From Edaphobacter aggregans DSM 19364 (GTDB lineage: Bacteria; Acidobacteriota; Terriglobia; Terriglobales; Acidobacteriaceae), in assembly GCF_000745965.1 (NCBI RefSeq), contig NZ_JQKI01000040.1:1-59445 (forward strand): DNA of 59,445 bases, written 5' to 3'. The notes beneath the pieces were generated by a model. It was given only the letters and a program-made list of their open reading frames with translations. It had not been told where the DNA came from and did not search any database. A program made the translations under genes and the position numbers. Shown in pieces: positions 36,814-45,060 of this stretch. The number at the start of each line of letters is the position of its first letter. Positions within the stretch are counted from its first letter, which is position 1.

Positions 36814-37896
36814 ATGGGACGTGACAAGATGCGTGGTCTGGGGCGGCGTGGTTTTTTGAAGGGTGGCGCTGGAGCGGTGGCTGTGGGGGTGGCCGGGGTG
36901 GCGATGCCGGTCCGCGCGAACGGCGCGGAGGCCGCTGAAGCTCTGGATGCAGCAGCCGCGGCAAAGGCCGTGCAGGCGATGATGCCTACGCGGAACCTGG
37001 GGAAGACGGGGTTCAAGGCCGGGATCTTTGGTCTGGGTGGTCAGGGTGCTCTGGAGACGAAGAACAATGCGGCGGTTGCTGTTCCGGTGATTGAGCGTGC
37101 ACTAGAGCTGGGGGTGAATTACTTCGACACGTCGGCGATCTATGGCGGGCCGGAGCGGTGGAGCGAGCAGTATCTCGGAACGGCGCTGAAAGGACATCGC
37201 AACGATGTGTTTATCGCGACGAAGACGAAGGAGCGGACGCGTGATGCGGCGATGCGGAACATCGAGGTCTCTCTGAAGCTGTTGGGGACCGATCATGTGG
37301 ATTCGTGGCAGTTGCATGATGTGGGGATCCAGGAGGACGTGGACCAGATCTTCGCGAAGGGCGGTGCGATGGAGGCCTTGCTGGCGGCGAAGGAGCAGGG
37401 GATGGTAAAGCATCTTGGCGTGACGGGCAGGTTTCGACCGGAGGCGCTGATGGAGTGCATACGCCGCTTCGACTTCGACACAGTGCTGATGGGGCTGAAC
37501 GCTGCGGACAAGTATCACTACTCGTTTGCAAAGGAGCTGCTGCCGATGGCGGTAGGCAAGCAGATGGGCGTGATCGGCATGAAGGTGATGGCGCGGGGAA
37601 GGATTCTTTCGAGCTGGACTCCGCCGCCGGTAGAGCAGCAGAAGAAGAGCTGGGAGGGCACCGGTGCGATTGCGACGCGGCCGGGTACGCTGACGAAGCG
37701 GGAGACGACGTTCTACACACTGTCGCTGCCGCTCTCGACGGCGATCATCGGCTGCGACTCGGTGGCGCAGGTGGAGGAGTGTGTGAAGCTGGCACAGGAG
37801 TTTACTCCACTGAGCGAGGCGCAGATGACGGAGCTGGCGGAGAAGACGGCCCCGATTGCGGAGCAGGCCTTGTTCTTCAGGATGATGCCGCGATAG
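36814..37896 (+). CDS. Tat-exported aldo/keto reductase
   Basis: 360 residues. The ATG at 36814 has GAGG at good spacing; a TTG at 36799 is less likely. The N-terminus has a twin-arginine pattern (G-R-R-G-F-L-K-G-G, then a long Ala/Val-rich stretch). The AKR fold is indicated by N-Y-F-D-T-S-A-I-Y-G, in which Asp and Tyr are catalytic, by K-T-K-E-R-T with the Lys, and by D-S-W-Q-L-H-D with the His. NADP-dependent carbonyl reduction is the family function. A periplasmic AKR is unusual but occurs in this phylum. The substrate is unknown. Confidence 0.85.
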   Translation: MGRDKMRGLGRRGFLKGGAGAVAVGVAGVAMPVRANGAEAAEALDAAAAAKAVQAMMPTRNLGKTGFKAGIFGLGGQGALETKNNAAVAVPVIERALELGVNYFDTSAIYGGPERWSEQYLGTALKGHRNDVFIATKTKERTRDAAMRNIEVSLKLLGTDHVDSWQLHDVGIQEDVDQIFAKGGAMEALLAAKEQGMVKHLGVTGRFRPEALMECIRRFDFDTVLMGLNAADKYHYSFAKELLPMAVGKQMGVIGMKVMARGRILSSWTPPPVEQQKKSWEGTGAIATRPGTLTKRETTFYTLSLPLSTAIIGCDSVAQVEECVKLAQEFTPLSEAQMTELAEKTAPIAEQALFFRMMPR

Positions 37897-38006
37897 CGGG
37901 AGCCAATCTGCGGTTTGCGGTGTCTATATGGAAGAAGAGTCAATCGCCCTGCGGTTCGCGTGGGGTATTCGTGCTGGTGTAATCTGCCGGTAGCAGGGCG
38001 GTGTTT

Positions 38007-39179
38007 ATGGTTCAGGTCGGGCGACGGCTTTGGGTGCTGGTGCTGTGGGGCATGGTGTTTGCGGCGGGAGCGATGGCTCCGGCACAGGACACGAAGACGA
38101 CCCTGGTGGTTCCGCCTGCGCCGTTGCTGCCGCAGCAGGTAGGGGAGTGGGTTCGTCAGCCCGATAACGCGGCGCAGGCGGCGGCGAATGATCCGGCGAA
38201 TGATCAGAAGACCGATGCGATCCTGACGGAAGACGGGTTGAAGCGCAGTGAGCAGGGGACGTATCGCGTGGGGAGCTCGGGGCCGGTGGTGACGGTTTCG
38301 GCGCGGCAGTTTGTGGATGCTACGGGCGCTCATGCGGCGTATAGCTACTATCAACGGCCGGGCTCGGCGTACCGCGGAGTTGGGCTGGGGGAAGAGACGA
38401 GTCTGAACGGCGACCGCTATCTGTTTCGCAGCGGCGTGAGCGTGGTGGAGGCCGCGGGCGCGCGCGGGGAGAAGGTCGATGCTCTGCTGAACGGGATCGA
38501 GGCGCGGCTGCCCAAGGTGGGCGGGCCGAAGGCGATCGCTCCGATGCTTCCGACGCTGCTGCCGGGGAGGGGGCTGGAGCGGGACTCGGTGAAGTACGCG
38601 CTGGGGCCGGTGAGCTATGAGGCGATGGGGGGAGTGCTGCCGGGTTCGCTGCTGGGCTTCGATAAGGCCGCCGAGGCGGTGACGGCGAGGTATGCGGGCA
38701 AGGGCGAGTTGACGATGCTGCTGTATCCGACGCCGGAGATTGCGGGCGACAGGATGCGGGCGATCGAAGAGGAGATTCATCGGCGGGGCTTGTCGGCGGG
38801 GACGGTGGTGATGCGGCGGACGGGCAACCTGCTGCTGGTGACGACGGGGAGATGGCAGTTGGCGGAGGCGAAGGCGCTGGTGGCGGGGGTGAGGCCGCGG
38901 GTCGAGCTGAGTTGGCACAAAGATATGCCGGTGAAGCTACCGGAGTTTCACGCGGAGCTTCGCAAGACGTACAGCCTGCTGTCCAGCATCCTGATCTTCT
39001 GCGGCTTCGGGGCGCTGGCGGCTGTGGTGCTGGGGCTTTCGCTGGGGGCGGGACGGGCGGCCATCCGGGTGCTGCAGGGTAAGCCGGCGGCGACGGAGCC
39101 GGAGTTTCTGCGCATTGATTTGAGCGGGAGGGCGGCACCGATCCATATGGAAGGCCCGGGGGCGGGAGCTAAAGGGTAG
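38007..39179 (+). CDS. DUF6599-like secreted or membrane protein
   Basis: 390 residues from the ATG at 38007 (or from the GTG at 38001). A signal peptide ends near A-P-A-Q-D. A conserved N-terminal part follows (L-L-P-Q-Q-V-G-E-W). The middle has V-T-V-S-A-R-Q-F-V-D-A-T-G-A-H-A-A-Y-S-Y. A single membrane helix lies near residues 318-340 (S-I-L-I-F-C-G-F-G-A-L-A-A-V-V-L-G-L). This matches my memory of an acidobacterial family with no assigned function. Its C-terminus is cytoplasmic if the signal peptide is cleaved. Confidence 0.65.
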   Translation: MVQVGRRLWVLVLWGMVFAAGAMAPAQDTKTTLVVPPAPLLPQQVGEWVRQPDNAAQAAANDPANDQKTDAILTEDGLKRSEQGTYRVGSSGPVVTVSARQFVDATGAHAAYSYYQRPGSAYRGVGLGEETSLNGDRYLFRSGVSVVEAAGARGEKVDALLNGIEARLPKVGGPKAIAPMLPTLLPGRGLERDSVKYALGPVSYEAMGGVLPGSLLGFDKAAEAVTARYAGKGELTMLLYPTPEIAGDRMRAIEEEIHRRGLSAGTVVMRRTGNLLLVTTGRWQLAEAKALVAGVRPRVELSWHKDMPVKLPEFHAELRKTYSLLSSILIFCGFGALAAVVLGLSLGAGRAAIRVLQGKPAATEPEFLRIDLSGRAAPIHMEGPGAGAKG

Positions 39180-39380
39180 ATTTTCCAACGCGAAAGCGGC
39201 TTGAAGCTTGCACCGGCGACGGTGCAGCGCGGGGGGTAAGCGGCTGATTCAATAGCCTTTTGAGTGCTGGCGGGACGTGGCAAAAGCGAATATCGAGCGA
39301 ATAGAATACTGGTCGTTATTCACTTGATAACCCCAGTAACTATATGGAAAATAAAGAGTTATAGATTTCCCGTTTAAACC

Positions 39381-39409
39381 TTGACACGTCATTTTGACGA
39401 CCATAGTAT
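39381..39409 (+). promoter_or_regulatory. Strong sigma-70-type promoter
   Basis: TTGACA at 39381-39386, a 17-base spacer, then TAGTAT at 39404-39409. It is the best promoter seen in the window, and it does not precede a long gene. Transcription would begin near 39416. Confidence 0.7.
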
Positions 39410-39415
39410 TTCGCC

Positions 39416-39502
39416 AGAAAGTTCTGATGGCTTTGCCTCCGTTGGAACTATTCTCCCTAAAGAAGAGGCTGCCCTGTTGCCGGGTGGCCTCTTCACGTTT
39501 TT
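39416..39502 (+). ncRNA. Candidate small RNA
   Basis: The stretch from the promoter to a terminator is about 87 bases long. It can fold into two hairpins. The first has 11 pairs (AGTTCTGATGG with CCGTTGGAACT, some G-U pairs) and an eight-base loop. The second is the terminator. A 33-codon ORF (from 39428) overlaps the hairpins, but its composition is not protein-like. The unit has its own promoter and terminator, so it is more likely a stand-alone transcript than a leader. It does not resemble 6S or tmRNA. Confidence 0.5.
39462..39502 (+). terminator. Rho-independent terminator of the candidate small RNA
   Basis: An 8-bp stem GAAGAGGC / GCCTCTTC, extended by five more pairs (two of them G-U), with a seven-base loop. 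It is followed within three bases by TTTTT. Confidence 0.8.
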
Positions 39503-39837
39503 GGCGGAAGCTAACGAGCGTACGTTGAGCATGTTACGAAAGGGCTATATCGGAGACTGAGACCGTGATGTGGTGCTGTCGCGTGCCGATGGATGAGTGT
39601 CGAGAGAGATGTTTGCTCTCTCCTTGGAGACGCTCAAGATGCTCCGTTTTCGGATCATTATTTTGCTATGGCTTGCGATGCTCGTGCTGCCGTGTGTGGT
39701 GGCGCCCAGGATCGACCTCGAGGAAGAGGACGCACTGGAGTGAAGGCTTTGAGGAAGATTTTGTTGGTGGGCGGGACGTGTTAGGGTCGCACTTGATCTT
39801 TGAGGGGGTCGCGACGAACGTTGCGGCAAATGCTTTT
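39503..39837. other. Intergenic region with one possible small membrane protein ORF
   Basis: A 44-codon plus-strand ORF at 39609-39743 reads as a single hydrophobic helix (I-I-I-L-L-W-L-A-M-L-V-L-P) followed by an acidic tail. It could be a real small membrane protein, with a weak ribosome-binding site before the Met at 39639, but there is no family evidence. Nothing else is recognised. Confidence 0.3.
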
Positions 39838-40010
39838 TTGTTTCTGTGGTTGTGGTGTCGACGGCGTTGTGCGCGACGGCGCAGGATACGCGCACGGTGG
39901 TTTAGCCGAAGATTCCGCGATCGTGCACGACGCTGAAGTCGGTGAACAATATGCTGGGGCCGGGCGGGACGAATATCCCCTTCAGCGACATATTAAGGTA
40001 GGGTCGCCGA
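39838..40010 (+). pseudogene. Possible remnant of a secreted glycoside hydrolase (GH28-like N-terminus)
   Basis: In one frame, a signal-like stretch (V-S-V-V-V-V-S-T-A-L-C-A-T-A) is followed by Q-D-T-R-T-V-V, a stop, P-K-I-P-R-S-C-T-T-L-K-S and G-G-T-N-I-P-F-S-D-I-L. This resembles the N-terminus of acidobacterial polygalacturonase-like proteins, with an internal stop. The evidence is short. Confidence 0.3.
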
Positions 40011-40077
40011 TGGCGCCGAAGCGGGTTGAGCCTTACTCGTGCGAGGGAAGTTTGTTCCGATGCAGTGAGGCGTTCGG

Positions 40078-41319
40078 TCAGAGCTGCAGGCGGAGTTTCG
40101 ATCGCGTCAGCAGCGAGGCGATGGCGACGATGACTGCGGTGAAGACGATGGAGCGGATGACCCCGGGGAATCCCCAGGCGAGGTGGGTGCGGAACCAGGT
40201 GATGCCGAGGGCTCCGAGGATGAAGTACCAGAGGTCGGGGAGCAGGTAGGTGAGCAGGGTGTTCGATCCGGGGGCGTGAGTGAAGGCGGCCCAGCGAGTC
40301 TTCTGGCGCACATCGCAGAGGTAGTAGAGCAGCGTGAAGATGAGAATGGATGAGCCGACGCAGTAGAGCGACCAGGTGGGTGTGGCGCGGATCTTCGAGA
40401 TGCCGAGTGGGGTGAGGATGTATCCGGCGATGAACACGATGGCTGCGAAGGCGAGGGCGTAGGTGGCCTTGGAGCGGAAGGTGGGCCAGCGGCGGCTCTG
40501 TTCACCGATGAAGAGGATGGAGGTGGCGACACCGGCCATGGAGATGAGGGTGTCGGAGCCGTTGCCGAAGGGCCAGAGATAGAGGCCGGCGCGGTGGGGG
40601 AACTCGACCCAATGCGCGGCGCAGAGTGCGCAGAAGGCGGTGAGGGCGACGAACCATGCGAATGGCGCCCAGCGCCAGCGTCGCGTGGGGAGATAGAGGA
40701 TGCAGGTGGTGAGGTAGGCGAAGGCGAGCAGGCCGAGGATCTCGGGGTATGCGGTCTTGATCCAGGCGACGCTGCCGTCCTTCGTTGTGCGGCGGAAGAT
40801 GGCGAACATCACGACCATCAGCGGGAGACCGGAGTAACGCAGGACGTTGTAGAGGGTGCGGCGGCTGTCGTTGTTCGGATAGACGCTCCAGAAGAGGATG
40901 GCGCCGGTGAGGGCGAGGAGCGCCCAGATGTAGGGCGGCATGTGGATGAGGGCGGGATCGCCGGCGCCGGCGTTGGCGAGGATGAGGCCGAGGACGAGGA
41001 GCGAGAGCGAGCGCATGACGACGTGCAGCCAGAGGTGGGGCTGCGAGGGATTCTTGCGCAGGCGCTGCTCGAAGGCGAGCGGGACGGCCATGCCGAGGAT
41101 GAAGAGGAAGGCAGGGAAGACCATGTCGACGTAGGTCATGGCGTCGACCTTGCCGGGGGCGTGATAGGTCCACCAGGGGAGACCTTTCACTTCGGCGAGG
41201 TCGTTGACGAAGATCATGACGATCATGGTGAGGCCGCGGAAGATGTCGACGGAGGCGACGCGCGGGGCGCGGAGGGTGGTGGGGGTTTCGATGGCGAGCT
41301 GCTGAGGAGTAGAGGCCAT
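40078..41319 (-). CDS. HGSNAT-like membrane acyltransferase (DUF5009 type)
   Basis: 413 residues with about ten membrane helices. The N-terminal signature is R-V-A-S-V-D-I-F-R-G-L-T-M, found in the family of heparan-alpha-glucosaminide N-acetyltransferase, and M-I-F-V-N-D-L follows. Conserved D-M-V-F-P-A-F-L-F-I-L-G is present. These enzymes are thought to acetylate glucosamine across the membrane. The start is placed at the ATG at 41319, just after the chitinase stop (four bases between), although the frame is open upstream to 41445. Coupling with a chitinase fits a role in processing chitin-derived amino sugars. Confidence 0.85.
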   Translation of the reverse strand: MASTPQQLAIETPTTLRAPRVASVDIFRGLTMIVMIFVNDLAEVKGLPWWTYHAPGKVDAMTYVDMVFPAFLFILGMAVPLAFEQRLRKNPSQPHLWLHVVMRSLSLLVLGLILANAGAGDPALIHMPPYIWALLALTGAILFWSVYPNNDSRRTLYNVLRYSGLPLMVVMFAIFRRTTKDGSVAWIKTAYPEILGLLAFAYLTTCILYLPTRRWRWAPFAWFVALTAFCALCAAHWVEFPHRAGLYLWPFGNGSDTLISMAGVATSILFIGEQSRRWPTFRSKATYALAFAAIVFIAGYILTPLGISKIRATPTWSLYCVGSSILIFTLLYYLCDVRQKTRWAAFTHAPGSNTLLTYLLPDLWYFILGALGITWFRTHLAWGFPGVIRSIVFTAVIVAIASLLTRSKLRLQL

Positions 41320-41323
41320 GACG

Positions 41324-42496
41324 TTAGTCGGCTCCTGAGTTGGAGTCTGGCGGAGGCTGAAGACCGGCGTGGAGGGCATCGAGGAGGATGCCGGTCGAGT
41401 CGTTGGAGTACTCCCAGAACATGACGCCGGCCAAGTGGCGCTCACGGACGTAGCGGCACTTGCGGGCGATTGACTGTGGGTCTTCGTAGGTGACGAAGAC
41501 CTGCGTGGAGGGATTGTAGAGGAAGGGGACGGAGGCGGTCTGATCCCAGTAGCGCGCGAAGCCGGTGGCGAGGAGGTTGGGGAGGTCGGGGTAGGAGAAG
41601 TGCACTCCGCGGGCGGCTTTGCCGGGCTGGAAGAGGCCGTTGTTGATGTTGGGGACCTCGCCCCAGCTGCGTCCGTAGAAGGGGAGGCCGAGGACGATCT
41701 TCTTTTCCGAGACCTCAGCCTGGAGGTAGAGGTCGAGGGAGTGATCGGCGGAGACGTTCTTGGGGTCGGCGGGGTTGTGGAAGAGCGGAGCGTCGTGCCC
41801 GGTGGTGGGTCCGCCGACGTAGAAGTCGTAGGTCATGAGATTGATGGTGTCGACGTAGTGCTGCACCTTGGCCATCTCGGTGTTGTCGAGGAACTTCTGT
41901 GAGGCTCCGGTGGCGATGGAGGTGTAGAGGCGGCGGCCGAGGCGCTTCTGCTCGGCGTCAAAGCGCTGGCGCAGCTCGGCGAGCAGGAGGGTGAAGTTGT
42001 GCTTGTCCTCGGGGCGGAAGGTGTTGCCGTTGCCGATCTGGTTGGGATACTCCCAGTCGATGTCGAGGCCGTCGAGGTGGTAGCGCTCTAGGAAGCGGAC
42101 GGCGCTGGCGATGAAGCGTGTGCGCGACTGGCGGGTGAGAGCGGCGTCGGAGAAGTTGCCGGACCAGGTCCAGCCGCCGACGGAGACGAGGATGCGGAGC
42201 GCGGGGTTGTCGCGTTTGAGGGCGTTGAGGATGGCGAGGTTTTCGGCGTCGTGGGGGAAGCCTTCGACGATCTCTCCATCCTTAATATTGGCGAAGGCGT
42301 AGTTGATGCGGGTGAGCTTGCGGGCGTTGATCTCGTCGGGGGAGAGGACGCGGTCGCGGGGGAAGACGTAGGCGATGATGACTTTGTCCTGTGCGTGGGC
42401 GAAGGCGGCTGGCATCGTGATGAAGAGGAACAAGGCTGCGAGGAGCAGAGTGCAGTGGAGCTTCAGCCTGGAGAATGGCCGTTCGGCGTGTGTCAT
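41324..42496 (-). CDS. Secreted GH18 chitinase
   Basis: 390 residues with a signal peptide (L-L-L-A-A-L-F-L-F-I-T-M-P-A-A-F-A-H-A). The GH18 active-site motif D-G-L-D-I-D-W-E-Y-P is at 142-151, with Glu149 as acid. The second conserved motif is S-V-G-G-W-T-W-S at about 105-112, and M-T-Y-D-F-Y, typical of the family, follows. It hydrolyses chitin. No chitin-binding domain is seen. The next gene on the strand encodes an acyltransferase likely to handle the amino sugar. Confidence 0.93.
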   Translation of the reverse strand: MTHAERPFSRLKLHCTLLLAALFLFITMPAAFAHAQDKVIIAYVFPRDRVLSPDEINARKLTRINYAFANIKDGEIVEGFPHDAENLAILNALKRDNPALRILVSVGGWTWSGNFSDAALTRQSRTRFIASAVRFLERYHLDGLDIDWEYPNQIGNGNTFRPEDKHNFTLLLAELRQRFDAEQKRLGRRLYTSIATGASQKFLDNTEMAKVQHYVDTINLMTYDFYVGGPTTGHDAPLFHNPADPKNVSADHSLDLYLQAEVSEKKIVLGLPFYGRSWGEVPNINNGLFQPGKAARGVHFSYPDLPNLLATGFARYWDQTASVPFLYNPSTQVFVTYEDPQSIARKCRYVRERHLAGVMFWEYSNDSTGILLDALHAGLQPPPDSNSGAD

Positions 42497-42548
42497 GTTG
42501 CCTTAGAGGGTAGCTGATCGAGAGACGGAAACACAGCGTATCTGGGCG

Positions 42549-42577
42549 TTGCGCCTCACGGCTGTTCCCGGTAGACT
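42549..42577 (+). promoter_or_regulatory. Possible promoter of tRNA-Thr
   Basis: TTGCGC, a 17-base spacer and TAGACT; the tRNA starts 73 bases downstream. A fair but not strong match. Confidence 0.35.
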
Positions 42578-42650
42578 TATAAATGGAGCAATCGAAGTTT
42601 TGATCCTCGGATTGCAGGTGGGTGGCCTGTGCGAGTGAATCCTCCGATAT

Positions 42651-42726
42651 GCCGACGTAGCTCAGTTGGTAGAGCAGCTGATTCGTAATCAGCAGGTCAT
42701 CGGTTCAAGTCCGATCGTCGGCTCCA
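42651..42726 (+). tRNA. tRNA-Thr (anticodon CGU), with encoded CCA
   Basis: A clean cloverleaf: acceptor GCCGACG with CGTCGGC, D-stem GCTC/GAGC, anticodon stem GCTGA/TCAGC with loop TTCGTAA (anticodon CGT in DNA, reading ACG for Thr), T-stem ATCGG/CCGAT with TTCAAGT, and a 3' TCCA. The 3' half is a typical integrase target. The integrase gene begins on the opposite strand 22 bases beyond. Confidence 0.93.
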
Positions 42727-42747
42727 TCTTTCTCAAGCACTTACGAG

Positions 42748-43986
42748 TCACTGGACCATCGCTTGGTGTACAAGTGGTGTACCAGTGATTTTTTCTGCCA
42801 GTTTTTGCATCGCTTCATGAGCCGCCTGAGGCGCGGTCTTGATGTAAAAGCGCTGTGTGGTACTCACGTCCTCATGCCTCAGGATGCACTGGATCGTGGT
42901 GTCCTCCACGCCCAGTTGCTTGAGGTTGGTTGCGAGGCCGCGGCGGTACGCATGCCAGCCCTTCCACTCCATGCCGTTCGCTTTGAAGATCGGTTTGATT
43001 ACGCGATCGGCGAGGTTATCAAGATCGAGGGCGCCTCCCAAGCTGTTCGGGAAGATGAATCCCGCCGCGCGCTCCGGCTTGATCGCATCGAGCATCAGAC
43101 GAAGAGGCTCGATGATCGGTACAAAGCCCGGCTCATCGACGTCTTCTTCCGTCTTGGTGTGCTTCAATGTGCTTCGCCATACACTCCTGCATATGGAGAG
43201 CACATCGTTGCGATCATCGTCCCACCACAGCCCTCGAATCTCCCCTTGTCGAAGCCCCGCAAATCCCGCCACACCGAGGATTGCGCGGACTTGCTTTGCG
43301 CTGATCGACGGTACGTGAACGTCTTCTCGTATCCCCGTTCGCCGGCAACGGACGAGGCTTGTCTTACGCTTGCGCGGAAGACGCTGGGGAACGATGAGTG
43401 GCTGATCCTGCGAAAACAGCTCCAGATGCTTAAGGATCTCGTCCAGGCCGTAGGCAAGACGTTTCCGTCCGTGCTTCCTGCCCTTGGGAATCCTGACACC
43501 TGTAGTGGGATTGCTGCCGTCGTACAAGCCAAGGTTGCGAGCCTCGGTGAAGATCGCGCTGAGCGTGACCTTCATGGTCTTGTACGTTCCGTGCGCAAGA
43601 TTCGTACCGTGTTTCTCCTCAACCCGATTCAGCATGTTCTGGAGATGGACGGGACGAACGTCTCGAAGGCGAAGGCCATCGGTGAGAGCGCTTAGATGGC
43701 ACCTCCAGGTGTCCCGGTAGCACTTCGCTCCGGCACCTGAAAGTCTCTTCTCGCTCGCCGGGATAAATGTTTTTTCGACAAAGTCAATAAACGAAATCCC
43801 GGCTTCGGGAGTGAACCCGATCCTGTTCAAGCTTTCCATGAAACGGTTTTTGAGCGGAATGACCTCCGACTTCTTCGGATAGTCCTTCACGCTCGCCAAA
43901 CGATAGGCAGGGTTCTTTCGCGTGAGGGTACCGTCTTCGTTCTCGACGGTGTCCCAATAGCGAACGTACCAACTGCCGTGATGCAT
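42748..43986 (-). CDS. int: Tyrosine recombinase (integrase) of a tRNA-Thr island
   Basis: 412 residues from the ATG at 43986, with AAGGAAG upstream. It has an N-terminal DNA-binding domain (S-G-A-G-A-K-C-Y-R-D-T) and a C-terminal catalytic domain. The catalytic residues are visible: Arg in G-L-R-Q-G-E-I-R, then H-A-Y-R-R-G, L-R-H-E-D and Tyr in T-T-Q-R-F-Y. The stop lies next to the 3' end of tRNA-Thr, which is the usual arrangement of an integrated island. It appears intact. The island extends from here past the end of the window, because its other attachment site is not seen. Confidence 0.9.
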   Translation of the reverse strand: MHHGSWYVRYWDTVENEDGTLTRKNPAYRLASVKDYPKKSEVIPLKNRFMESLNRIGFTPEAGISFIDFVEKTFIPASEKRLSGAGAKCYRDTWRCHLSALTDGLRLRDVRPVHLQNMLNRVEEKHGTNLAHGTYKTMKVTLSAIFTEARNLGLYDGSNPTTGVRIPKGRKHGRKRLAYGLDEILKHLELFSQDQPLIVPQRLPRKRKTSLVRCRRTGIREDVHVPSISAKQVRAILGVAGFAGLRQGEIRGLWWDDDRNDVLSICRSVWRSTLKHTKTEEDVDEPGFVPIIEPLRLMLDAIKPERAAGFIFPNSLGGALDLDNLADRVIKPIFKANGMEWKGWHAYRRGLATNLKQLGVEDTTIQCILRHEDVSTTQRFYIKTAPQAAHEAMQKLAEKITGTPLVHQAMVQ

Positions 43987-44008
43987 ATACAAACTTCCTT
44001 GCTGGGGG

Positions 44009-44038
44009 GGTGCCCTACCGTTAGGCTACTGACCCGCC
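44009..44038 (-). other. tRNA 5'-half-like fragment upstream of the integrase
   Basis: On the minus strand GGCGGGTC is followed by AGTAGCCTAACGGTAGGGCA, like the acceptor strand and D-arm of a tRNA. No anticodon arm follows. It may be a relic of an attachment region or chance. It lies between the integrase start and the SRAP remnant. Confidence 0.25.
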
Positions 44039-44120
44039 ATCATAGGTTTACCACGAACTTCTGCGCCGACTCAGGGTCCAAGCCGAAGGCGACACGGAGC
44101 TGCGTTCTCACATTGTTCGC

Positions 44121-44390
44121 TTGCCGCGTGACAGATCCGCTTCAAAGCTATCCAGCAGTCCGACGGCATTCGTTCAACAGCTTTCGGGCAAACATGGAAT
44201 CCGCGTTGACGTGTTCGATCTCGAAGAACTCGATCTCAGACCCGAGGACGATATTGCGCCGGGGTCGATACAGCCCGTAGTTGCCACTACCCAAGACGGC
44301 GAACGGCGGATCGAACTCATGCGGTGGGGATTCAAACTGCCTGACCGTCTTCTCTTCAATGCCCGAAATTCGTGCCAGTCTCGTTGAGAA
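44121..44390 (+). pseudogene. SOS-response-associated peptidase (SRAP/YedK) remnant
   Basis: The plus-strand frame reads R-P-E-D-D-I-A-P-G-S-I-Q-P-V-V, then M-R-W-G-F-K-L-P and L-L-F-N-A-R-N. In SRAP proteins the equivalent is P-t-x-x-x-P-V-V, M-R-W-G-L-I-P and N-A-R-x-E. The start with the catalytic Cys2 (M-C-G-R) is not present and the frame ends right after the N-A-R motif. It is a broken copy of a DNA-protein-crosslink repair gene. Confidence 0.7.
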
Positions 44391-44681
44391 GTCCGACATA
44401 TCAAACAAACAAGTGAGTCTCTTCGACAACCAGTAAGAAGAACGGAGCGTATGCAGAGGCGATAACAGAAGCACTACTGGCCTCCTCGGAGTTCGTTGTG
44501 CTGCCACGAGGCTGCTATGTCATGTTGCATATTAGTCTCGGCCCAAGCAGCTTCAGGAGACGTGTAGTTCACTGCTCATTGTTGGGGGCGGTGATCGCTT
44601 TGAACTCAGCGACAATATTTGAATCGAAATGCTGGACGAAGAAACGGCCAAGCATGTGCCCGATTCGACGGATTTCGTGGG

Positions 44682-44981
44682 CTACTGTCCCTTGGGCCGA
44701 TGGAGAGATTTCTTCGTGGGTTTAGGCTTTCCATTGAGCAACTCTTCCGCTTCAACGATAAGCGTTCCCAGCGACACATTAAGGAGCGTTGCTAGATCGT
44801 TCATTGTGCGCAAAGTCGGACTCTTTGCACCCCGTTCGACGTCTCCCATGTAGCGCAAGCTGTAACCAGCAGACACAGCAAGGTCCATCTGGGAAAATCC
44901 TTTTTTCTCCCGACGAGCCAAAAGAACCTGACCAAAGGCTTGCTCCAGAGTCGCCGGTCGTTGGTTTTTGCTCCTGGGCAC
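44682..44981 (-). CDS. XRE-family helix-turn-helix regulator 1
   Basis: 99 residues. A Cro/C1-type HTH spans about 12-67 (F-G-Q-V-L-L-A-R-R-E-K-K-G-F-S-Q, then V-S-A-G-Y-S-L-R-Y-M and E-R-G-A-K-S-P-T-L). The C-terminus is basic. It is related to the neighbouring regulator 2, about 80 bases upstream. A palindromic operator copy lies at 45017-45030 in front of the start, so autoregulation is likely. The pair may be phage-like repressors or regulators of the lasso cluster. Confidence 0.82.
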   Translation of the reverse strand: MPRSKNQRPATLEQAFGQVLLARREKKGFSQMDLAVSAGYSLRYMGDVERGAKSPTLRTMNDLATLLNVSLGTLIVEAEELLNGKPKPTKKSLHRPKGQ

Positions 44982-45016
44982 AGGCTCAATCTTTTCTGAC
45001 CTGACCGCAGATGTAA

Positions 45017-45030
45017 GGCACTATAGTACC
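45017..45030. promoter_or_regulatory. Operator copy 1 (palindrome)
   Basis: GGCACTATAGTACC, one base from a perfect palindrome. It lies 36 bases before the start of XRE regulator 1. It shares its sequence with copies 2 and 3 at 45356-45393. Confidence 0.7.
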
Positions 45031-45060
45031 TATGCATAAAGAGCTTAGCTCTGATTCGCA

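Noticed and set aside
37713..38918. 401-codon minus-strand ORF opposite the reductase and the DUF6599-like gene
   Set aside because: Its composition is dominated by Arg, His, Pro and Gln, typical of the antisense of GC-rich codons; it overlaps two credible genes.
39210..39225. Hairpin GCACCG-GCGA-CGGTGC as a terminator
   Set aside because: A neat GNRA-loop hairpin, but no T tract follows. It may be structural or chance.
39545..39895. 116-codon minus-strand ORF
   Set aside because: Low complexity Ser/Arg/Thr composition and no ribosome-binding site; it overlaps the candidate small ORF and the GH28-like remnant.
40594..41424. 276-codon plus-strand ORF opposite the acyltransferase
   Set aside because: Extremely Glu/Gly/Asp-rich shadow of a membrane-protein gene.
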